NCBI GenBank assembly: GCA_045661225.1
Contig: JAZRFF010000003.1
Span: 1 to 64,000, forward strand
Source: HGM04593 sp045661225
Lineage (GTDB): Bacteria; Bacteroidota; Bacteroidia; Bacteroidales; Bacteroidaceae
DNA: 64,000 nt
Reading direction: 5' to 3'
The position numbers and the translations under genes are program-made. Position 1 is the stretch's first letter. The number at the start of each line of letters is the position of its first letter. The notes below the pieces were generated by a model. The model was not told the origin of the DNA, did not search any database, and worked only from the letters and a program-made list of their open reading frames with translations. Below are positions 59,696 to 64,000 of the stretch, one piece after another.

Positions 59696-59709
59696 ATATG
59701 CAAAACAAG

Positions 59710-59796
59710 CGGAAGCTGGGGGATTCGAACCCCCGGTACGGTTACCCGTACGGCAGTTTAGCAAACTGCTGGTTTCAGCCACTCACCCAAACTTCC
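59710..59796 (-). tRNA. tRNA-Ser (GCU)
   Basis: 87 nt with a long variable arm, acceptor GGAAGTT/AGCTTCC, anticodon loop TTGCTAA (anticodon GCT), discriminator G. It leads the cluster on the minus strand. Confidence 0.95.
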
Positions 59797-59828
59797 ATTT
59801 GGACGGCTTACGCCCTTATTTTGCGTTG

Positions 59829-59860
59829 CAAAGGTAGAACGAATTATTGAAATTCGCAAA
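59829..59860 (-). promoter_or_regulatory. Promoter of the tRNA cluster
   Basis: TTTG (59860-59857), 20-nt spacer, TACCTTTG (59836-59829) on the minus strand, 33 nt before the tRNA-Ser 5' end. Nothing else is seen between this and the deaminase gene. Confidence 0.85.
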
Positions 59861-59970
59861 CAATAACAAAATTATTTTTCAAAAAACTTTATTTTTTCTT
59901 TAAAAAGCAAAGAGACTGTACTCCCAACACCGTTTAAGCACTATATTACTGCACCTATAATGCAAAAAAA

Positions 59971-60438
59971 TCAATATTCAACCTTGTCGCTCTTTGCACG
60001 CCACGCATCAAATGGCGCTTGCGCCTCATCGTGCAGAATATTCTCCACAGGCTTATGACGTTTCTCGGGCGCAAGCTCAAGTTCCTTATATATAAAAGAA
60101 TCATCAAAATTCACCGCCGCTGCATCGTGCTGGTTCGCACCATAATAAATTTTATCGAGATGCGCCCAATAAATAGCACCCAGACACATTGGACAAGGTT
60201 CGCACGAGGTATATATGACACAACCGCTAAGGTCAAACGTCCCCAATTTCTTGCACGCAGCACGAATAGCACTAATCTCGGCGTGAGCGGTAGGGTCGTT
60301 ATCAGGTGTCACGCGATTAGCACCCGTAGCCACAACCTCATCGCCTTTGACTATAACAGCCCCGAAGGGACCTCCACCCATCTTCACGTTTTCCACCGCA
60401 AGCGATATTGTCTGACGCATAAAATCCAAATGTTTCAT
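59971..60438 (-). CDS. Nucleoside/guanine deaminase (GuaD-like)
   Basis: A 155-residue zinc deaminase of the CMP/dCMP deaminase fold. Zinc ligands and catalytic Glu are in PTAHAEISAIRAAC and SCEPCPMCLGAIYWA. The C-terminal NFDDSFIYKEL resembles guanine deaminases of the GuaD group more than tRNA adenosine deaminase TadA. It deaminates guanine or a related base in purine salvage. It stands alone on the minus strand. A second ATG lies seven codons on. Confidence 0.9.
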   Translation of the reverse strand: MKHLDFMRQTISLAVENVKMGGGPFGAVIVKGDEVVATGANRVTPDNDPTAHAEISAIRAACKKLGTFDLSGCVIYTSCEPCPMCLGAIYWAHLDKIYYGANQHDAAAVNFDDSFIYKELELAPEKRHKPVENILHDEAQAPFDAWRAKSDKVEY

Positions 60439-60498
60439 AACCTATCTATATATATATGACACAACATATAAACACCTGCACGACGCATTCTGTTTAGC

Positions 60499-60525
60499 AA
60501 AAAGCCCGAAGCCGCAGCCCCGGGC
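60499..60525 (-). terminator. Terminator after nadC
   Basis: Stem GCCCG/CGGGC (60504-60508 with 60521-60525), followed by TTTTT on the minus strand. Confidence 0.6.
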
Positions 60526-60554
60526 AATATTTGCAAAATCACAGACCACGCAAC

Positions 60555-61406
60555 TTACTTAACCGCCTTGAAACTCATATCAAGCCCCTTAACAGAATGC
60601 GTGAGCGCGCCTACTGAAATATAATCGACACCACACAGAGCATAATCGCGCAGCGTGTCAAATGTAATTCCACCCGACGACTCCGTCTCGTAGCGTCCGG
60701 CAACCATCTCAACAGCCTTACGGGTTTTTTCAGTATCAAAATTGTCGAACATAATTCGGTGCACACCGCCTAAATCAAGCACCTGTTGCAATTCGTCGAA
60801 ATTACGTACCTCAATTTCAATTTTCAGGTCTTTTCCGTGCTCCTTACAATACTCCTGCGCACGAGTGATAGCCTGAGGTATTCCCCCTGCAAAGTCAACG
60901 TGGTTATCTTTTAGCAGAATCATATCGAACAGACCTATACGGTGGTTCACGCCACCGCCAATGCGAACAGCCTCTTTCTCCATAATTCGCATTCCCGGGG
61001 TTGTTTTACGAGTGTCGAGCACGCGGGTATTCGTACCTTCGAGCTTGCGCACATAACGGCGCGTCATTGTCGCAATACCGCTCATTCGTTGCATCACGTT
61101 CAACATAAGGCGTTCTGTCTGCAACAGCGAGCGCACGCTACCCGTCACATACATTGCAATATCCCCCTTTTTAACCTCGGCACCGTCCTCAACAAGCACC
61201 TCAACCTCGAGATTCTCATCGAAACGCGCAAAGATGCGCTTAGCCATTTCCACTCCGGCGAGCACACCGTCCTCTTTAATAAGAAGCATATTTTTTCCCA
61301 TTGCGTCGGCCGGGATTGAAGAAAGCGTGGTGTGGTCACCGTCACCAATATCCTCGGCAAACGCGAGGTCAATAAGTTTGTCGATAAGTTCGTCTTTTAC
61401 ATTCAT
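60555..61406 (-). CDS. nadC: Nicotinate-nucleotide pyrophosphorylase (carboxylating)
   Basis: A 283-residue enzyme of de novo NAD synthesis: quinolinate plus PRPP to nicotinate mononucleotide. Signature segments: EDIGDGDHTTLSS, NVMQRMSGIAT, RVLDTRKTTPGMR and RIGGGVNHRIGLFDMILLKDNH. nadA and nadB are not in the window. It is divergent from rlmH, with only about 100 bp between them. Confidence 0.97.
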   Translation of the reverse strand: MNVKDELIDKLIDLAFAEDIGDGDHTTLSSIPADAMGKNMLLIKEDGVLAGVEMAKRIFARFDENLEVEVLVEDGAEVKKGDIAMYVTGSVRSLLQTERLMLNVMQRMSGIATMTRRYVRKLEGTNTRVLDTRKTTPGMRIMEKEAVRIGGGVNHRIGLFDMILLKDNHVDFAGGIPQAITRAQEYCKEHGKDLKIEIEVRNFDELQQVLDLGGVHRIMFDNFDTEKTRKAVEMVAGRYETESSGGITFDTLRDYALCGVDYISVGALTHSVKGLDMSFKAVK

Positions 61407-61509
61407 AATTACAGATATTTTCTGCGAATATATACAATTCCCTCAATTAGTGCAAAGAGAAGAGGTTTTTATTTGTATCTTAGCCACGATTTTTAAATAT
61501 ATAATAGGT

Positions 61510-61983
61510 ATGAAGATTACATTGCTTGTTGTGGGGCGCACGGTCGACAGCAATATAACCGCAGGAATTAAAGACTACACACAAAGGGTCGGACACTTTG
61601 CACAGTTCGACATCGAGGTTATTCCCGAGCTCAAGAATGCAAAAAAACTAAGCGAAGCACAGCAAAAAGAGCAAGAGGGAGAGCTTATACTAAAAGCCCT
61701 TGCTCCCGGCGACCGCATAGTGCTGCTCGACGAGGGCGGCAAAGAGTTCCGCAGCACCGAATTCGCCGCGTGGCTTGAACACAAGCAGAATATTTCGACA
61801 AAAAGAGTCGTCTTTATAGTAGGAGGCCCCTACGGCTTTGCACCGAAAGTATACCAGGCCGCACACGAAAAATTATCACTCTCAAAGATGACTTTCTCGC
61901 ATCAAATGATACGTTTGCTCTTTGTGGAGCAACTATACAGGGCTTACACCATAATAAACCACTTGCCCTACCATCACGAGTAA
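61510..61983 (+). CDS. rlmH: 23S rRNA pseudouridine1915 N3-methyltransferase RlmH
   Basis: A 157-residue SPOUT-family methyltransferase acting on helix 69 of 23S rRNA. Signature: FIVGGPYGFAPKV with the SAM trefoil knot, then LSLSKMTFSHQMIRLLFVEQLYRAY. The start MKITLLVVG lies at 61510; a longer frame upstream belongs to the opposite strand of nadC. A TATCTTAG at 61476-61483 could be the -7 box. The stop codon is inside a palindrome shared with the next gene. Confidence 0.97.
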   Translation: MKITLLVVGRTVDSNITAGIKDYTQRVGHFAQFDIEVIPELKNAKKLSEAQQKEQEGELILKALAPGDRIVLLDEGGKEFRSTEFAAWLEHKQNISTKRVVFIVGGPYGFAPKVYQAAHEKLSLSKMTFSHQMIRLLFVEQLYRAYTIINHLPYHHE

Positions 61984-62033
61984 GCATAAACAACAAAGGC
62001 GATGCGTTGCATCGCCTTTGTTGTTTATGCTTA
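61981..62033. terminator. Bidirectional terminator containing both stop codons
   Basis: Perfect 25-bp arms (61981-62005 and 62009-62033) with GTT as loop. The left end TAA is the rlmH stop and the right end TTA is the complement of the lipoprotein stop. Inner arms CAACAAAGGCGATGC are AT-rich near the ends. Confidence 0.85.
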
Positions 62034-63479
62034 CTGCTCCTCTCCGGCAGCCTGATACTGGAAACAGCCGGCATCGACGCTCCCGGCCTCCCTCAACCGG
62101 CCATCGAGGTCATAAGGCAGTTCAAGCAGATAGACATCAGCACCCCTTCCCCGCGCCGCAGACTCCTCGACCATGTGAAAATCGTAGTCAAAAATATCGT
62201 GATCGATGAGTCTAAAATGCTCCTTTCCAAAAGGAGAAGAATCTTTAACGTCAAATGTAACATCGACGAAACAAGAATCACCATCAGCAACCGTATTTAC
62301 AAGCGAATTCTCGAAACGATAGTTTATGCAGTTAGGAACAGTATCTCCCAAGTTGCTCAGATAGCCCATCACCTCATCTTCCTTTGAACCGGTAATAATG
62401 CAATTAGCAAAAAACGCTCCGTTCAGCGGTGCCGGCTCACCCTCGATGCTGTTGTGCAACGCAAGAGCAACGTCACGCTGCTCCCAAACGTAAAAGTTTG
62501 CAATTGTACAATGCACAAAGGAGACATTGCCGCCCACGACCTTTACACAGTTGCCCCGAGCATTTGCAATAAGAGAGTTCGCCACCTCGGCACGGGCCAT
62601 ATTAAGAGCAAGGGCATCGCCTTTAATGTTATATATCTTGGACGACTCTATCGACACGCGCATCTGCGCTGTATCGCCTTTCTCGACCACTACTCCGTAA
62701 TTCGCACTATGAATATCGCAATAACGCAGTTTATTATCGTTACTGCCCGATGCTATTAAAACCCCGCCCCATTGACCGGGTACGCGGTCATAAGGCAAAT
62801 AAGAGAACATATTATCAGTCCTGTCTCCACGCATCACTATCGGCTGTTCCTGCGTGCCTTCGGCAAGCAACCGCCCCTCGAGCTTGAGAAAAGCCTTGTC
62901 GTGGAAATAGAGCGTCACGCCCGGCTCCACCGTAAGCGTTGCATCAGGAGCGACCACCAGACTATCATAAACGACATAATACCCTTTGCGCAACACACTG
63001 TCGGCCGAGACAGTGGCCGAACGCATAAAAGTCACATCACGACCATAAGCAAGCAACAACACCTGCTGCTGAACACCGCTTTCAAGAGTAAAAAGCAGAG
63101 TATCTTTTGCCATCACAGGAATCTCCTTTCCGTTCCTGTCGAGTTTAACCGATGCATAGACACGCAGACTATCCTTGGCACGAATTTCAAGGTCGCTCAT
63201 ATAAGCACCATACTGTCCGTCAACAAGCACATCGAACCCCGACTCCCCGCCACTCGTAAGCCTCGCACTGCTAATGCGCAACGCATTCTTATTGCGGTTA
63301 TACAACGTAACCCCAGACGTCGCCGACCCTACCGTAGTAAAAAGGGTATCAAAAGATATTGTATCGCGTGAAAAAGCGAGGCGCAACGAAGCATCAGCCG
63401 AAAAGCCGGCCCCCTCGTTGCAAGCAACAAGGAGCACCGACATTAAGGATAGCATTATTGTCCGTAAAACAGTTCTCAT
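62031..63479 (-). CDS. Lipoprotein with right-handed beta-helix
   Basis: A 482-residue lipoprotein. The lipobox LLVAC ends at Cys20, followed by NEGAG. About 25-125 is an unrecognised beta domain; from about 165 come parallel beta-helix repeats (VEPGVTLYFHDKAFLKLEGR, KLRYCDIHSANYGVVVEKGD, KIYNIKGDALALN), ending in ELPYDLDGRLREAGSVDAG, typical of Bacteroidales choice-of-anchor or parallel beta-helix proteins. Function unknown; a glycan-binding or lyase role is possible. Convergent with rlmH. Confidence 0.88.
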   Translation of the reverse strand: MRTVLRTIMLSLMSVLLVACNEGAGFSADASLRLAFSRDTISFDTLFTTVGSATSGVTLYNRNKNALRISSARLTSGGESGFDVLVDGQYGAYMSDLEIRAKDSLRVYASVKLDRNGKEIPVMAKDTLLFTLESGVQQQVLLLAYGRDVTFMRSATVSADSVLRKGYYVVYDSLVVAPDATLTVEPGVTLYFHDKAFLKLEGRLLAEGTQEQPIVMRGDRTDNMFSYLPYDRVPGQWGGVLIASGSNDNKLRYCDIHSANYGVVVEKGDTAQMRVSIESSKIYNIKGDALALNMARAEVANSLIANARGNCVKVVGGNVSFVHCTIANFYVWEQRDVALALHNSIEGEPAPLNGAFFANCIITGSKEDEVMGYLSNLGDTVPNCINYRFENSLVNTVADGDSCFVDVTFDVKDSSPFGKEHFRLIDHDIFDYDFHMVEESAARGRGADVYLLELPYDLDGRLREAGSVDAGCFQYQAAGEEQ

Positions 63480-63543
63480 AATAAATAAAGCAATGTATCA
63501 ATAACGATAAAATACCGGCTTTATTACATTATAACGAGGAATA

Positions 63544-64000
63544 TTACTTTTCGGGAGCATTCTCGAGCAACAATACAAGATGACGCCACCAACGTTCGGT
63601 CGAAGCAATATCAAGACGTTCGTCGGGCGAATGTACCCCACGCATAGTAGGTCCAAAAGAGATCATATCCAAATGAGGAGCCTTCTCAAGGAAAAGTCCG
63701 CACTCAAGACCGGCGTGTATAGCCTTGATCTTTGCATCGGCACCAAAAAGTTGTTTATATGTATCGCAAGCAACCTTAAGAATCTCGGACTTCATATTAG
63801 GTTTCCAACCCGGATACTGCCCTTTTGTTGTAACATTAGCACCACCTAATTCAAACGCAGTGCGCACAACCGACGAAACATTGTCGCGCGCCGATTCAAT
63901 GGAGCTGCGCTGACTTGTGGTTACAGTTATCACATTGTCAGCCGTTCTTTTTACCGATGCAAGGTTGCTCGATGTCTCGACCAAGCCGGGCACGTCCTGA
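63544..64000 (-). CDS. pepD: Aminoacyl-histidine dipeptidase PepD, 3' part
   Basis: Partial: the 5' end lies beyond 64000, and about 152 residues are visible. The C-terminus carries HAGLECGLFLEKAPHLD and TMRGVHSPDERLDI, which match the M20 PepD group and hold zinc-site Glu and His. PepD hydrolyses Xaa-His and other dipeptides in the cytosol. The frame runs open to the window edge, so no start is assigned. Confidence 0.93.
   Translation of the reverse strand, partial: QDVPGLVETSSNLASVKRTADNVITVTTSQRSSIESARDNVSSVVRTAFELGGANVTTKGQYPGWKPNMKSEILKVACDTYKQLFGADAKIKAIHAGLECGLFLEKAPHLDMISFGPTMRGVHSPDERLDIASTERWWRHLVLLLENAPEK

Noticed and set aside
61234..61509. Upstream extension of RlmH
   Set aside because: It would overlap nadC on the opposite strand, and RlmH starts MKITLLVVG at 61510.

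Overview
The window is chromosomal DNA of a Bacteroidales bacterium (phylum Bacteroidota). Evidence: Bacteroidota promoters (TTTG or TTG about 19-20 nt before TAnnTTTG) instead of sigma70/SD signals; marker genes gldE, bamD next to an Rpb6-type omega subunit and a DUF4293 gene, HU followed by a 29-residue COX24-like protein and rng, a DUF4924 gene, FISUMP-type and other lipoproteins, a serine-type sulfatase; and two very large secreted proteins ending in what look like type A sorting (T9SS-like) C-terminal domains. I cannot name the genus.

Layout. 1-552: two copies of a structured repeat, then a strong terminator. 553-5621: a secreted multidomain protein plus sulfatase operon, convergent with a radical SAM/SPASM gene and tRNA-Lys. 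5742-9629: AI-2E-family transporter and rsmI (minus), then HAD phosphatase and asparaginase (plus). 9630-12789: repeat-rich island around one AAA/DUF4143 ATPase, with stem-loop repeats, a 100-bp tandem repeat and a candidate structured RNA. 12790-16342: lipoprotein, DMT exporter, SulP transporter. 16558-21723: MscS/Bcp/PPIase operon, a DsbA-like protein, and bamD-rpoZ-DUF4293. 21926-26227: a 1433-residue GH27-GH16 fusion. 26420-31574: uvrB, then the mtaB-GT2-RsmI-like operon. 31795-36158: small lipoprotein, S9 peptidase and MFS transporter. 36215-43578: ECF sigma factor and small protein; then a tightly packed minus-strand run LysE, DUF4924, prfC, tsaC, ClC, fmt. 43653-49112: DUF308, Sfp-type PPTase, gldE, ssb; divergently HU, COX24-like, rng. 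49387-59452: phosphosugar mutase, C69 dipeptidase, M23 peptidase, flippase; divergently three glycosyltransferases. 59533-59796: two tRNA-Glu and one tRNA-Ser. 59971-64000: deaminase, nadC, rlmH, beta-helix lipoprotein and the 3' part of pepD.

Most of the window is housekeeping: translation accuracy (RF3, TsaC, MtaB, RsmI, RlmH, Fmt), DNA repair, outer-membrane assembly, and envelope glycan synthesis. The accessory content is glycan capture (sulfatase, GH27-GH16), peptide use (S9, C69, M23, PepD) and the repeat island. The points most worth checking are: release factor 3 has lost the P-loop Lys and Thr; two repeat families vary in sequence but preserve their stems; the minus strand at 12085-12202 could fold into a nested hairpin ending in a U-run; the PPTase lacks the usual Lys of its WxxKE motif; and a perfect 25-bp inverted repeat contains the stop codons of two convergent genes. 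I did not find a clear new multi-gene defence or mobile system.
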